From: Dicaeum eximium
Taxonomy: Eukaryota > Chordata > Aves > Passeriformes > Dicaeidae
Length of the DNA stretch: 64,000 bases
NCBI GenBank assembly: GCA_013396995.1
Contig: VWZP01005794.1
Coordinates: 1,561,355 to 1,625,354 of the forward strand
Reading direction: 5' to 3'
Shown: positions 13,673 through 25,778 of the stretch, one piece after another
Numbering within the stretch: the stretch's first letter is position 1
Layout: each line of letters begins with the position of its first letter
Notes under the pieces: generated by a model
The model's input: the letters and a program-made list of their open reading frames with translations, nothing else
What the model was told of the DNA's origin: nothing
The model's database searches: none
Made by a program: the position numbers and the translations under genes

Positions 13673-15439
13673 ACTTATAGACATTTGTGGCCTAAATCTA
13701 TATATCAATACTCAGCCTATATTCAGTTTTCACTAAAACAAACTTGACTTTAACTGAGAAATTCAAGCAGCATGCTGAGAAAAACACTCATTATTTCCAG
13801 ACTTTTTATTTTTTCATTTGTTTGAATATTAAGGAAAACATTTAAACTACTACTGAATTTATAAATTAGATTTTAAGACCTAGCTTAAAAGATCTGTGGC
13901 CACAAATGCAGTGGAATTAAACAGTCACATTTTTAAAACACACCATTTGTATAGTTGATTCCTTTATTCATTAGATTAAAAGTATTTCAATCAAGTAACA
14001 GAGATATTTATTCTTCCTACTGTTGTGCATATTAGGAATGCATCTCTTTGATTGGACTTGCTGGTGGTTGTGAAAATAATTATGTTTGGTATTTATTCTA
14101 GCACATGCATATGAAGGATTAGTTAAATGATTAATTCTTGACTTTTCACGGTAATCTGTTGCATATTTTACTGCTTTGTTAACCATAGGTTGCTGCAACC
14201 AGTTTAAAAACCTACAGTCCTTCTTAAATAACAGGAAATATCACATGGTAGCCCTCAACAATGCTTACAATTATGTTGTGACCAGAATGAAATTTTTCTA
14301 ATGCACTGACCAATTATTTATTTTAATTTGAGTTTGTGTATCTGACTTGAAAAACAAAACAAAACCAAAACCCAAGTAAACAAAGGAGCAAAACAAATAA
14401 CAAAGAAGAAAAGGAAAAAAAAATCTAAGTCATCAATCTGACAGTAGCATACAAATTCAGTAGAACATTTAACTTGGGCAAATGAACTTTTACATTCTTG
14501 ATGTCTAACACAAAAACATCCTAAAGTACGTGGCAAAATTATATTATTCACCTTAAGACTTGTGTGTTTTTGAAGGCTACAAAGGAAACCTATGCACTGC
14601 CTAGGTTAGACATAGACTTAGGTTTGCAGGAGCAGACTGTCCAGATCCTTCCCATGAAAACAAAGACATACATAGAAAAAACCTCCAAATGGACAGGGCA
14701 AGAGAAAGAGATTGTTAAAAGGAAGAAAATATTTCAAGAAATAAAACTATTATTATTCAAATATTTAAATTATCTTGAAATATTTACAATTTGAATAAGC
14801 TTTCATCAGTGGCTAAAGCTTGTATAAAGTATTTATGAATTTCTTTAAAGTTACTTCAAAACAATATACAGTGTGGAATATAAGATATGTGATCAAGTGA
14901 TAGCAAACTAAATATATCTTACTGAAGTAAAGTTTTCCCTAACTTAGTCATCCAAACCCAGGCAAGTTTATATAATTTACACTGGTGAAATATCTTTTAA
15001 GTAGGAATACTTATCCATTTATTCTAAAATATGATGTGCAGGTTGTAGAGGCATAATTTTTGTTCTGTGTAAATAATTTAGTAGTGACTTAAAGACACTC
15101 TCCTCTGTTGCACCTTGCTCCTTAGAATTTCTTCTGGGATGAAAGGAATGTTCCTAAATAATTCTCACTTTCTAATGCTGTAATGAAGACTTTTTATACA
15201 AGGACAAAAGAGTTCTGCAGAATACTGCAGTGGTTAGTTTAGAGCAGTTTCACCTACTACTCTAATTTGTAATGTATGTAAAATATAAGGCTAGATGAAA
15301 CCCTACTAGGTCCACTACATGTCTTCTATCCCTGCTGTAGTCTGCTGATGTAGGATTTGAATCTACAAATTTAGACTCGAGGTGCTGAACAGCTTCTTAT
15401 TGTGAGTGGATATTTTTCTGTTAGTATCTGTAGTTGAAA

Positions 15440-15800
15440 AACTGTGGTAGTGGGTTTTCTAATGTTTTATATTATTGTTGAATGTTTTATATTACTGTTG
15501 GTATTTCCCTAAAACCTCCCTTATTCTGTAATCCCTGATGGTTTGCCCCGAACCCCTCCTTTCCTTATAAGGTGTTCACCCTCCTTCCCTTGCACCTGCC
15601 AATCTCCCCAGGGCACATACCCATGTTCCAGAATCTTCCCTGTCAATCTCTTACACCCAACCCACGAGAGTGTCAATCCTCCCTTAACCCATACCCCTAT
15701 TCTGGAATCTTCCCTGTCAGTTATGTTATCCCTATTCCCTCATTAGCTGCTGTACNAAACTAATTGTTTTCATTCTAATTTTTAACTTTCTTCCCTTTAG
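15440..15800. repeat. C-rich block with internal duplications, possible LTR remnant
   Basis: The block opens with a 20-bp tandem pair (unit AATGTTTTATATTATTGTTG, at about 15461-15500). It then has C-rich sequence in which GAATCTTCCCTGTCA occurs twice, 76 bp apart (15632 and 15708). One N stands at 15756. It directly precedes a CR1 copy. The overall look suggests the 3' part of an avian LTR element, but the family was not recognised. Confidence 0.4.
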
Positions 15801-15811
15801 AGAACTAATGG

Positions 15812-16235
15812 TATCACAGACTCATAGAATATGCTGATTTGGAAGGGACTGCAAAGGATCAAGAAATCCAACTCTTGGCCTTGCACACCCCAAGGACACT
15901 CCAAGAGTCACATCATGGGACTGAGAGAATTCTCCAAACATTTATTGAGCTCCGGGGAGCCTGTTCCAGTGCCCAGCCACTGTCTGGGTGAAAAATCTTT
16001 TTCTAATATCGAACCTACACATCTCCTGACACAACTTCAGGCCTTGGATTCTGTCACTGGTCACCAAAGAGAGGAGATCAGTCCCTGCCCCTCCTCTTCC
16101 CCTCACAAGAGGCTGTAACTGCAGTGAGGTCTCCCCTCAGTCTCCTCCAGGCTGAACAGACCAAATGCCCTCAGCTGCTCCTCATACGGCTTCTCCTCAA
16201 GGCCCTTCACTGTCCTCATGGCCTTCCTTTGGAAA
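15812..16235 (-). mobile_element. CR1 LINE fragment, 3' end, minus orientation
   Basis: The left end (TCATAGAAT, GGAAGGGACTGC) is the reverse complement of the CR1 3' terminus. Further right are the antisense forms of CR1 3' UTR landmarks: CCTGTTCCAGTGCCCAGCCA, then TGAGGTCTCCCCTCAGTCTC and CTCCAGGCTGAACAGACC. The copy is diverged and 5'-truncated, as is typical for CR1 in birds. It lies in the 11-kb intron. Confidence 0.85.
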
Positions 16236-16280
16236 ATTTTTAATAGATTAATGTCATTTTTAGGAGTTGATTGTCCACTC

Positions 16281-16336
16281 TACTTCTCCCTGGTATAGCC
16301 TCACCTTGAGTACTGTGTGCAGTTTTGGGCATCACA
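16281..16336 (+). mobile_element. Short CR1 LINE fragment, plus orientation
   Basis: The sequence TCACCTTGAGTACTGTGTGC, followed by AGTTTTGGGC, is the sense CR1 segment that lies upstream of the part seen in the neighbouring minus copy. It sits about 45 bp from that copy in the opposite orientation, so either a second insertion or an inversion is involved. Confidence 0.55.
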
Positions 16337-16522
16337 ATATATAAATTAAAGTGTTCACTTTATATTTAAGAAATTAACTGTTTCAGGACTAACACTCACT
16401 TACTGGGTGTTTGCTTAGGAAAGGTTTTAGTAGTCTTTGTTCTAACAATTTATAATTCTTGTTATGTAAGGAAGTGAGTACACAGCAACTTTCTCTACAC
16501 TTCCTACTCAGGTAATATTTTT

Positions 16523-16647
16523 GTAGAATCATAGAATGGTTCAGGCTGGAAGGCATCTTAAAGATAATCTAGTTCCAACCCCCTTGCCCCGGGCAGGGAC
16601 ACCTTTCACTAGACCAGGTTGCTCAGAGCCCCATCCAATTCATCCCC
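16523..16647 (-). mobile_element. CR1 LINE 3' terminal fragment, minus orientation
   Basis: This reads TAGAATCATAGAATGGTTCA, then GGAAGGCATCTTAAAGAT and CACTAGACCAGGTTGCTCAG. It is the antisense CR1 3' end of a common avian subfamily, about 125 bp and moderately diverged. Confidence 0.85.
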
Positions 16648-17885
16648 TAAGATTTAAAACAAAGCACATTTACTTAAATATTTTTTTAAAAATACTTTAA
16701 ATGTTTTAGGACCAAATGACAAGTCTGATTCCCAATTACAGGGAAAAAAAAAAAAAAGATCCTCTAGAAGTTGAAATATGAAAAGAGGATTTGAAACATT
16801 TTTGCCCTATGAAAATTACTATGGCTTTCACAATTTCAAAAGCAGATAGCTTTTTCTTTCTCTACTTACTTATATCCAAAACATTATAAAAGGTTCCAGT
16901 GTCCTCTGATGAGTATGCATAATTCCAGTTAATGCTAACTGGGAATGATATACATGTAGCAGGAGAAAAGAGCTTTAAGGCTGTTTACCATGAGGGATAT
17001 AGGTAGCCATGAATTCTCATATTTTCGGGTTTTGTTTTTTAAAATAAGAAAATGCCATGATCTCTGTGGGTTTCCTAGAAATCTGCTGAAAAATTAGAAC
17101 AACTGTAGACTTTTCTTGTTAGCTTTGACTGACAGCAATCGATTACTCTAAAAAGCCCCTTCATACACAAATCCATTCCCACTCCACAAAAGAGCAGGAA
17201 ATATATATAAGGACATTTTGATTTATAGAAGCATTACTCAAATACTAGAATAAGTGTAACTATAAATTAAATACTTCCAATAAAGCCATTATTAAATTTC
17301 AGTCAGGGCCACAGAAAAGCCACCAAATTTCTATAAAAATTTGTAGGAACAAAATTACCTACTTGGAAATGAAATAAAAAGTGTGCCCACCAATTTTAGT
17401 TCTCTGAGCACTTGCTAATTTTTAAATTTTTTGAACAAGAACTAAAAACCATTAAGTATCATGACCAGTTGCCTATATCCCACATAAATCAAAGCAGGAT
17501 CCAAGTCCTGTTTTCCCCTTTGATGCACACATTAATCCTAAATCTTTGGGCTCACAACCGTGCTGGGTTTTTTTATACATTTGATCTTAGAGCTCCACTA
17601 CTTTTTACAGAATGTTTGAATACAAGTTGACCCAGAATGATAGACCATTTTTCCTCACAATTAAAATGCTGATATAAATCCTGTTAGAGCTGCTTAGTTC
17701 ACCTTATTAAGTAAAGCAGCTTTAAAAGTAAATATTGAGGACCCCCACTGTGATTATTCTGACATTCAAATTTCTGCAAGACGATGAAAGAATTGAACTG
17801 AATCCTCTTATATCATACCTGAAAGTTACATCTGCAAAGCATTTTATCTAGAAAGAATTTAAGGGACAAACAAACAATGCAGGTA

Positions 17886-17988
17886 GGCAGGGCCAGGAGT
17901 TGGATTCAATGGTCCCAATGGGTCCCTTATAACTCAGCATGTTATATGTATATATATATCATATATCACATATAACTCTGTGATTATT
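17886..17988 (+). mobile_element. CR1 LINE tail, plus orientation, with a TA run in it
   Basis: GGAGTTGGATTCAATGGTCC and ATGGGTCCCTTATAACTCAG match the sense CR1 3' terminus just before its short terminal repeats. The normal ending (tandem ATTCTATG-like units) is replaced by a TA-rich run at about 17943-17973 followed by ACTCTGTGAT. Confidence 0.7.
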
Positions 17989-20154
17989 AATCTAGTTCTC
18001 CTTATTTAATTATTTTTTAATTTATTGAAAGTATCTGATGTTCTAACATAGCATTTCATGTTGAATGCTTTTTTCCCAGATAGCTGATATTTTTGTCTTT
18101 TCTTTATTAACACAACCCTTCAGCAAAACTACATTTTATTCCAAATTTTAGATTGACTTCTGAACCAAAGGTACTTATTTTTCAGATACTGCTTCAAATC
18201 TTAGGTGAACAAATTATCTGAGACTTCAGAATTCATAATCAAATACTAGCAATGTCTGCAGAGAAAAGTATTTCCTTCTCTGCTTTTTTTCTTGATCCAA
18301 AAAGGTGACTGTTCAATATAAACCTGTAAACTCTTGCTGTGGGAACTTGCTCAGTTTCTGTATAAACAAATTCTTTTCTTTCCTGTCAGATTATCAACAG
18401 AATAGCTACCTAAGCTCTGATTGCCCAACATTGCTACCTTGACCTGTACTGAGGTCCACTTCTAAGAAACACTGGCCTTGAAATATTAGCTCCACTGAAG
18501 TCCAATAGATGCTTTAACAGAGCACAGTTAGGAAATTGTCAATTAAGAGACAAGCAAAAGTATAAATCTAAGTGATTTTACTTGTTAACAGAACATGTTT
18601 TTTTCAGGAGTTGAGTTGCAGAGATAATAAAACTGATACAGTAAAATATAAAAAAATTTAAAATGTTCATTCTATGACTTTCTAGAATTAATGTGTACTT
18701 CTTTATGCTTCATATGCTTTAACCTACTTTCACTGTAGGTAAAAGAGAAAATACTGGAGGAGGAAAACAAGATGACCAACTGTGGAGGAGGACTCCCCAG
18801 ACAAAAAAACAAACAAACAAAAAAACTTTCTCAATATAGTAGAGACTAAAAAAATTCTTTCAGAGCTAATATTAATATTTTTATTCTACATCACCATCAC
18901 CACTATTAAAATATCCCCTACAACATACTTGCATATAAATGATTTAACTATGCTGGGAATTAAATGAAAACATAGGACTGTCTTGTGACTACAGTCATAT
19001 TAACTCAAATATTTATTATGAGCTGAAAATCTAGTCTTTCAAAATTCCATGCAGCTTCATATTTTGCCTACAAATTTTTATCTCAATCCTAAATAGAACT
19101 TATTAAAAAACATCCATGTTTATTTACTTATGTGTACTTCTTCCAAACATTAAAAAAAACATTACCATTTTAGATATTATTATTGGACTCAATGAAATAT
19201 AAACGCTCACTCCATTTTCAAGAAAATTTTTGAGTGGCCTTTGAAAAACGAGAGGATGCTTCAAAAATTACAAGGATTTACTCTGTGACCTTCATCTAAG
19301 CACTCATCAGTCAACTCATCATATTACATTTAAAATAATAGACTATTCTTAGCAATATCTATTTCCAGTTAAAATCACAAGAGCTATGCAAGCACATGTG
19401 CTGAATTTACTATTATTCTATAGTATTTTAAGTTTTGGAGAGACGTAATAATACAAACATGTTTGAATTAAAAATGATTATGTAAGGTAATCCACTATGT
19501 CTATAACTCCACACCTCTGTATTTTAGAATGAAGTTTCTCACAAAACATATAAAAAGTTGATATATAGCAGAATTTGCCATGATAATTTTTAGATTATTC
19601 TGTTTATACTACCAGTGATTTACCAAGAGAACTGTTGTGTCTTCCTGTAGCTCTGGGATTAATATGTTGTTTTTTTGCAATTACAGCAATTTTTTTAGAG
19701 AAAATAATTTGAAGGAAAGGAAAGAACTACAAGGCATAAATATATGCACTTATTAATAAGAAAAAAATACATTATCTTATCTGGTTTTATCCAGATTCAA
19801 GCAGAGAAAATAACTCTATTTTTTTTTTCCTTTTTGTCAACTAAATTTCAGAGCTAAACTGAAATAAGTTAAGAAAATCCATATCAATATTAAACCTCAC
19901 ATTTTAAAAAATGCTGTTATGAATTGTCAGGTTGATTTGTTATGTGCTGCTAATTTCTGAAAGCTGCTTTCCATCAATTTCAAATGTCACTTCATTTAAA
20001 ATTTCAGTTTAATAGATACCACTTTTACAAGGCTTGGTAGTCAGGAAAGGGTAGAAAAAAAAACAAGCAAGCAAAAAGAAAAATGTAAAATGCCCATTTC
20101 CCTTTCTATATGCATGCTTTTCCCAAGTAAGTTTCAAAAAACAAGGAGCCTTAC

Positions 20155-20259
20155 TTTTGTATTCCAGGTGAAAACCAGCTGCTGCCACACTAATGTCAGA
20201 GTGAAAATGAAGGTAAAGTTGATTGGAGGTACTATTCAACAATGCTGGCACAGTTGTAC
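20155..20259 (-). CDS. CSMD1: CSMD1 exon: CUB domain 11, last part
   Basis: A 105-bp exon, phase 1 at both ends. It encodes TTVPALLNSTSNQLYLHFHS then DISVAAAGFHLEYK. LLNSTSN is an N-glycosylation sequon, and Asp in HSDIS is the third calcium ligand, so CUB11 keeps the complete acidic set. The acceptor is TTTTTCCAG. The donor is AAAA/GTAAGG, leaving a single A that joins CT of the next exon to give Thr. Confidence 0.95.
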
Positions 20260-21339
20260 CTGGAAAAATAAAAGTTATGGAATAAATTACAGCATGCTGA
20301 TCAGAGTTTTGTATACTAAAGACATAACCAGGACTGAATGAAACAGGCTTATTTTCTTCTCATTACATACATGGGAATCAAATATTCTGCTGTGTTCTGC
20401 CTTGTTTTCTCCTGAAGTTGCAGGAAAAGTTTTATTACAAGCCATAACAATAATAGGCTATGAAAGTACAATCAAACAAAATCCCATCAGGTTTAGAGGA
20501 AACCTTGCTGACTTGGACAGGAAAAAAGGAGATGTAAAGAGGAAAAAAATCACATAAATAAAGGATTTGATTATGACAACAAGCTCAAGTGCCATTTGCC
20601 TGTTTCCCCACATTTCTATGAAACCTTTACAGTACAGAACAAAGAAGTCCAGATTTTTCTATATGTATTCCACACCTTCTTCCCACAATAATATTTCAAC
20701 CACTTATGCTAATTCAGAGGATATGACAGAAAATGAAGAAGCAGTTACAACACATTTAAAAAACCCTCCAAAACAACATACTAGCTCTTCCTAATTCAAA
20801 TATCTATAATAAAACTGTGTGTACTACACAACAAGCTTATCCCTAACCCTGGATATATTCTTTGCCACTGGAATTGTTAAGTCTGACAAACACTTATTTT
20901 ATTACCACATGATACCATGTAACTCATATCCTACTGTCTAAAGCTGGAAAATCTACTGAGGCTAAGAATTACATCATTTTCTATTATTAACTCAAAGACA
21001 GTATCAAGTAGCTAATGAACTTCAATGGTGGATGCATATGAAAAATTCTCATTTCCTGTGGGGCATTTTCTGTTTCTAAAGTAACTGTGAGCAGCCAAGG
21101 TATGAATCTGAAACTTGAGCTTAAAAAGAAATGCTGAGAAGAATTAACTTCCTAAGTCTAAAATCTAAACTAGGAACTGGTAAATACTTCTAAATCTAAA
21201 AATGAATTAAGGAAAATCTTGATATAAATGGAGGACCTGAAAGATGACAAGCTTGCCTTTAAGGGAGGTGTTTACTGTCTGAAATGGAAATTCAAAGTAT
21301 CCAAATTCAGACAGTACAGAGCACTCACATCACACAATA

Positions 21340-21900
21340 TTACTCTGGAGTACAGAAAACAGTGAAGCATCTCCCTGGAAGAAGGACTTTTCATAGCATC
21401 TGACCATCCAGACAGGGTGGTCACACTCCCACCACCAGAGACTTTCACGGCAGGGACTGAATCCCCTTCACAGCAGGCAGCTCCAGTGATCTGATGAGTC
21501 CCTGTTTCACTGCCTGCAAACCCCACCCTCACAGTCACACCAGGTTTCCTCATGGATTACATCCTGGGTCTCCCACAGCAGAGTCTCGGATGTCTCATCC
21601 CATAGAGCCATTTATTCACTGTGCACTTACCCTGAAACAGCTCAAGCTGATGCTTCCAAGGAGAATCCCAACCAAGAAACCCCTGGGCTTTTGCACCCTC
21701 AGTCTCACCACTCACAAAAGTCTCTTCCTCCCTTGTCCTCCTGCCATGTCTTTGAGTGTCCTCTCACCAGGCTGAACCACAGGTCCTTGGGGCCCTTTGC
21801 TGTGCAAGGTTCAAGGCCCCTTGCCTCAGACTGCACCACCCAGAGCTCCATGAGCAGCCTGAACTGCAGCTGCTCATGCAGCTACCGGCACCAACTGTAT
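21340..21900. repeat. GC-rich block of unknown origin, possible repeat
   Basis: A stretch of about 560 bp with many CT- and CCA-rich segments, in sharp contrast to the AT-rich intron around it. Overlapping reading frames of 64 to 93 codons on both strands reflect the low AT content. None shows a known domain. A diverged LTR or another old repeat is the likeliest explanation. Confidence 0.35.
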
Positions 21901-22204
21901 TCCTCAACAGTATCCATAAAGAATTTGAAATATATTTAAGGATGTTTAAGGTGTCCAATATTTAAGGTGTAACAATGAGGACGTTAACTCATAATGACTA
22001 TTACACTCTTTAATGAACAAAAGTCACCTGGCAGTTCTGTTCTCTTGTAGGATCTGGTAGCATTTAACACCAGTCTTTTACTTCCTTAAAGGGGGGTATT
22101 CAATAAGCTGAGAAATTAGATCCTATTGTACTGTGGGAAATAAATGAGGCTAGTTTTTAATTCTCATAATTGCTACATTCAATGGAATCATTTAGACTGG
22201 TATC

Positions 22205-23137
22205 TGTCACAAATGGAACCCCCAGGAACTGATACTGGTCCCCACACAGTTCCGATATCTTCAGAAATTATTTGGGTGGTGGGATTGAAAGCACCCTCAC
22301 CAAGTTTGCTGGTGACGTAGAGCTGAGTGGAGGGGCTGACATGTCAGAGAGACCTGGAGAGACTGAAAGAATAGACTAGCAAGAACAGTATGAACTTTAA
22401 CAGAGACAAGTGCAAAGCCCTGCATGTCTGTTAGAATAAGCAAAAGAGCCTGCTGCAGGCTAGGATTTTTGTGGTAAGGGAGCAGCCTTGCTGAAAGGAC
22501 CTGGGACTGTTGCAGTGGACAAACTGAATATGAGTCAGCACTGCTGAAGCAAAGAAGGCAAATAGGTTCCTGAGCTGCACCCAGAGGGGCATTACTAGCA
22601 GAGACAGAGAAGCAATCATGCTGCTGTTCTCAGAACTATGTGTGGAGTATTGTGTCCCATTCTGATCCTCACAATGCAAGAAAGACAAGGACAGACTGGA
22701 GACATCCAAAGGAGGACCATAAAGATGATGAAAGGCTGGAGAACTTACCCTGTGAGAAAAGACCAAAGGAGTTACATCTCTTTTTCCTGTAGAAGAGAAG
22801 GCTCAGAGGAGACCTCATCATAGTATTCCAGTACCTAAAGGGTTCCTCACTTCACTGGGAACCACAAGGATAAGATAAGGGGCAAGAGGTCCAAGATGCA
22901 CAAGGGAATGTTTCATCTTAATATTAGAAAGAACGTTTTTTACAGTGAGAACCACCATGCCCTGCAGCAACCACTCAGGCAAAATGGTAGAGGCCCCATC
23001 ACTGGATGTTTTGAAGATACACCTGGACAGAGTGCTGGACAATATCATCTAGGTTCTCTTTTACAAAAGACTGAACTACATGATCTTTTGCAGTTCTTTG
23101 CAGCCTGGATTGTTCTACGATTTTATGACTCTATGAT
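22205..23137 (+). mobile_element. CR1 LINE, 930-bp 3' segment, plus orientation
   Basis: The largest CR1 copy in the window. It begins in the reverse transcriptase region (GATACTGGTCCCCACACAGT; TTTGCTGGTGACG aligns with the catalytic FADD segment but reads AGD). It continues through the 3' UTR (AGGAGACCTCATC; GAAAGAACGTTTTTTACAGT; TGGACAGAGTGCTGGAC) and ends at GACTCTATGATCT. Its frame is destroyed by stops and indels, so it is inactive. The short reading frames within it on both strands are not genes. Confidence 0.85.
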
Positions 23138-23857
23138 CTAACTGGAATTCTACTGTTCATTTGCTAACCTCTGCCTTTTCTGGGATTGGGTATATATGAA
23201 GCATGGAAGATATGTTTCAGTGTGGTAACCAGATGTAGTGTCCTAATTGTTTTGGACTTCCTTTACTGTCAGTAGAGAGAAATGATGCTTAAAGGGCAGG
23301 AGCAGATATCATTGATAATAGCCTAACTGTAGATATCTCCATGCTAGATATGTGTACATATCCAATGCTCATGTAGACAGATACCATGGCAGGATACTGG
23401 GGGTCTTACAGACTTCTTAACCTTTTGATTGAGAATCTGTAGTCTGGAAAATAGGCAACTCTCCTAGTAGGCAGTAAATGCATGCAAGTTTTACCTAAAG
23501 GCTTAAAAAGGAATAAGGATTGATAAGTTTCCTACTTAAATGATCCATTATGGTATTATTACAGAAGATTGCGTCCCTTTCAAGTATCAGCAATGGCAAC
23601 AATGAGTAATGTATCTCATTCCAGAGGTAAACAGTGCATTCAATGTGTGAAAGTCAGTGTAGCTGTCTAAGAAATTTCCAGGTTAAGAATCGAGATCAAC
23701 GGTCATTCGAAGCATTTCTTGGATTAGCACAAGCATACAGCATGGGTCACATTCTTATCTAATTTCTTTCTAAATTTCACTACCTTCCTAAGAGTAGATT
23801 CTCCAGATGTCAACCTCAATGACTACTGTATTTGTATTCTCTCTCTGTTTATGTCTA

Positions 23858-23888
23858 TACACACACACATATATATATATGTATGTAT
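23858..23888. repeat. CA/TA dinucleotide microsatellite
   Basis: About six CA units run directly into about six TA units and then GTATGTA. Confidence 0.9.
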
Positions 23889-24706
23889 TCAAAGGAAGGA
23901 TCTGCTCATGCAGGCAATACTAGAGAAGAGGGTTGCACTGAGCACATAATGAGCTCAAACAGTTAATCTCAGTCATCCAAGAATCTTGGAAATTATTACG
24001 GACTGGCCAAAAAGAAACAGACTCAGTGAATTCACGTTTCCAAATCAGCTCTGTGACATAATTAGTACAATTTAGTTAGTTCTTAGTAATTGTATACCTT
24101 TACCTCTTGAATGTGTACTTCAGAGACAGAGGAACCCTCAGAGAGTGAATCAGAAGACAATCGTTTCATACAAGATTTAGTAAGAGAAAAATTTTACTAT
24201 TCATTAAATCATGCCTGGAATTCAGTTTCAATGCCACATCATTGGTTCAGTTTTGAGAACAGACTTCATGTCCTCTTTACATATTCTTTCCCGTTCAGAA
24301 AAATATTTCTTCATTTTAGGTCTGACATTCATTATAAAAGAGACAAATCCACAATAAATCCATGCTACTTCCACAATAAAAATTCATGCTACTTCATCTC
24401 CAATGAAATATTTATAATACAAAAAGTTGTCTTTTTCAGTTTTCCTGGAAGTTAGGAAGGTTTTTATGCTAAAGCAAGATGACACACTTATTTTGTAGAA
24501 TAAGGAAGTGTTTTGAGTCTTGAGTATTCTTAAATAGAATATTGTTAAATGTATAATTCCATCTGTTCTTCATCCAACAGGTTCAATATATTAGCCACAT
24601 AATTCACGTCCAAAAGTAGATTAATTTTCATAATTTCATTTTCTTTATTGCCAAGTTAATGTACAGCCTTGTTACTAGCATTTAAAATAAAATGTTACAA
24701 TTCTTG

Positions 24707-24945
24707 GACTGGGTCTGGCTGGGATGGAGTTAATCACTGTAGGTGGCATGGTGCTATGTTTTGTTTTGTGACCAAAACCATATTGATAACACAGGGATGT
24801 TTGAAGTATTGCTGAGCAGCACTTACACAGAGTGTCACAGCCTTCTCACACCATCCCACCAGTGAGGAGGCTGGGGGTAGCCAAGAATCTGGGAGGAGAC
24901 ACAGCCAGGACAGCTGCCCTTAACTGACCCAATGGATATGCCACA
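24707..24945 (+). mobile_element. Partial LTR of an avian endogenous retrovirus (ERVL-like)
   Basis: GGGTCTGGCTGGGATGGAGT, TGTGACCAAAACCATATTGA, and CTGGGAGGAGACACAGCC match the start region of an LTR that is abundant in many bird genomes. Only part of the LTR is present and no internal viral coding region flanks it. It is therefore an old solo LTR remnant without coding capacity. The subfamily name cannot be decided by eye. Confidence 0.7.
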
Positions 24946-25681
24946 GCTCTGATTAACATTAATCAGTAAGTTTTTCAGTTGATTCTTCATTTCCTTGCTA
25001 ATCCAGTATACATCTATACTTCAAAAGTTTGTGAAATCATCAGAGGCAAAAATCTACCTGCTTTAGCTACACCAGAATCAGAGCAGTAATCATGAGTCTG
25101 GGTTATTATTCATTACCTATTCTTTGTCTCTTGGTTTGGTTTACACTCTAAAAAGTCCATATAAAAAGACAAAAAGTGTATGTTCTTGATGTACATTTTA
25201 AACAACTAATTATCTGGTTTTGTTATATCCCAGTTGTAGGAATTTGGTTTGTTCTGTGAGGTCTGATGAGTTTAGATGAAGATTGAATGCTTCATCTTTT
25301 TCATGAATAAGGATAAGTTAAGTCAAAGATATCAAAGGAAGCTCTTTGAATGTCAGTACCAATTTATATCCCTGTATCTCCTCTGTGGGAGGGGCAGGAA
25401 AGATAAAAGAAAGGATTTTTTGAAGGTATGATCAACTAAATTCCCCTAATCAAAATTAAACATTTTAGTGTTATATTTTCTTCTGAAAACCTTTTTGAAT
25501 TTGAATATTGACATGTTTATGCCACCTGAAGTCTCCTCTTAAAACCAAGAACATTTCATAATGGTATCAGAAATGATGGAATACATACTCCTTGTCTGTA
25601 TGCGTGAGCAAATAAAGATATGCTCTCTCACATACATATCTCTATATTAAACTGTATCTTTAAATCATGGCATATCCTAAC

Positions 25682-25778
25682 CTGAAAAGCTCCCAAGGCG
25701 CGGTGCTGTCATATCTCCACCATCGTATATTTCAAGGGAGTCCCAATTATGTTCAGTAGCAAAGCTGATGACCTGGAT
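25682..25778 (-). CDS. CSMD1: CSMD1 exon: CUB domain 11, middle part
   Basis: A 97-bp exon, phase 0 to phase 1. It encodes IQVISFATEHNWDSLEIYDG then GDMTAPRLGSFS. Glu in ATEHNWD and Asp in WDSL are the first two acidic calcium ligands. The acceptor is TTTTATAG and the donor TCAG/GTTAGG. Because 97 and the preceding 125 are not multiples of three, these two exons can only be kept or lost together (222 bp) without a frameshift. Confidence 0.94.

Larger units (their letters stand above)
9179..20154 (-). other. Intron, 11.0 kb, between CUB11 and sushi 11 exons
   Basis: The largest intron here, GT-AG, phase 1. From left to right it holds a 13-bp perfect hairpin (11175-11205), a GATA microsatellite (13582-13672), a C-rich repeat remnant with one N (about 15440-15800), three CR1 pieces between 15812 and 16647, and a CR1 tail with a TA run (17886-17988). 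Other parts are AT-rich without recognised features. Confidence 0.82.
20260..25681 (-). other. Intron, 5.4 kb, inside CUB11
   Basis: A GT-AG phase 1 intron. It contains a long 3' CR1 element (22205-23137), a partial avian LTR (24707-24945), a CA/TA microsatellite (23858-23888) and an unclassified GC-rich block (about 21340-21900). No coding exon other than the flanking ones was found. Confidence 0.82.

Noticed and set aside
15543..15763. Two overlapping proline-rich reading frames
   Set aside because: They are due to the C-rich block with internal duplications, one runs into an N, and both lack any domain.
22431..23141. Several reading frames of 61-111 codons on both strands
   Set aside because: They lie wholly inside a degenerate CR1 element and do not agree with the reverse transcriptase frame.
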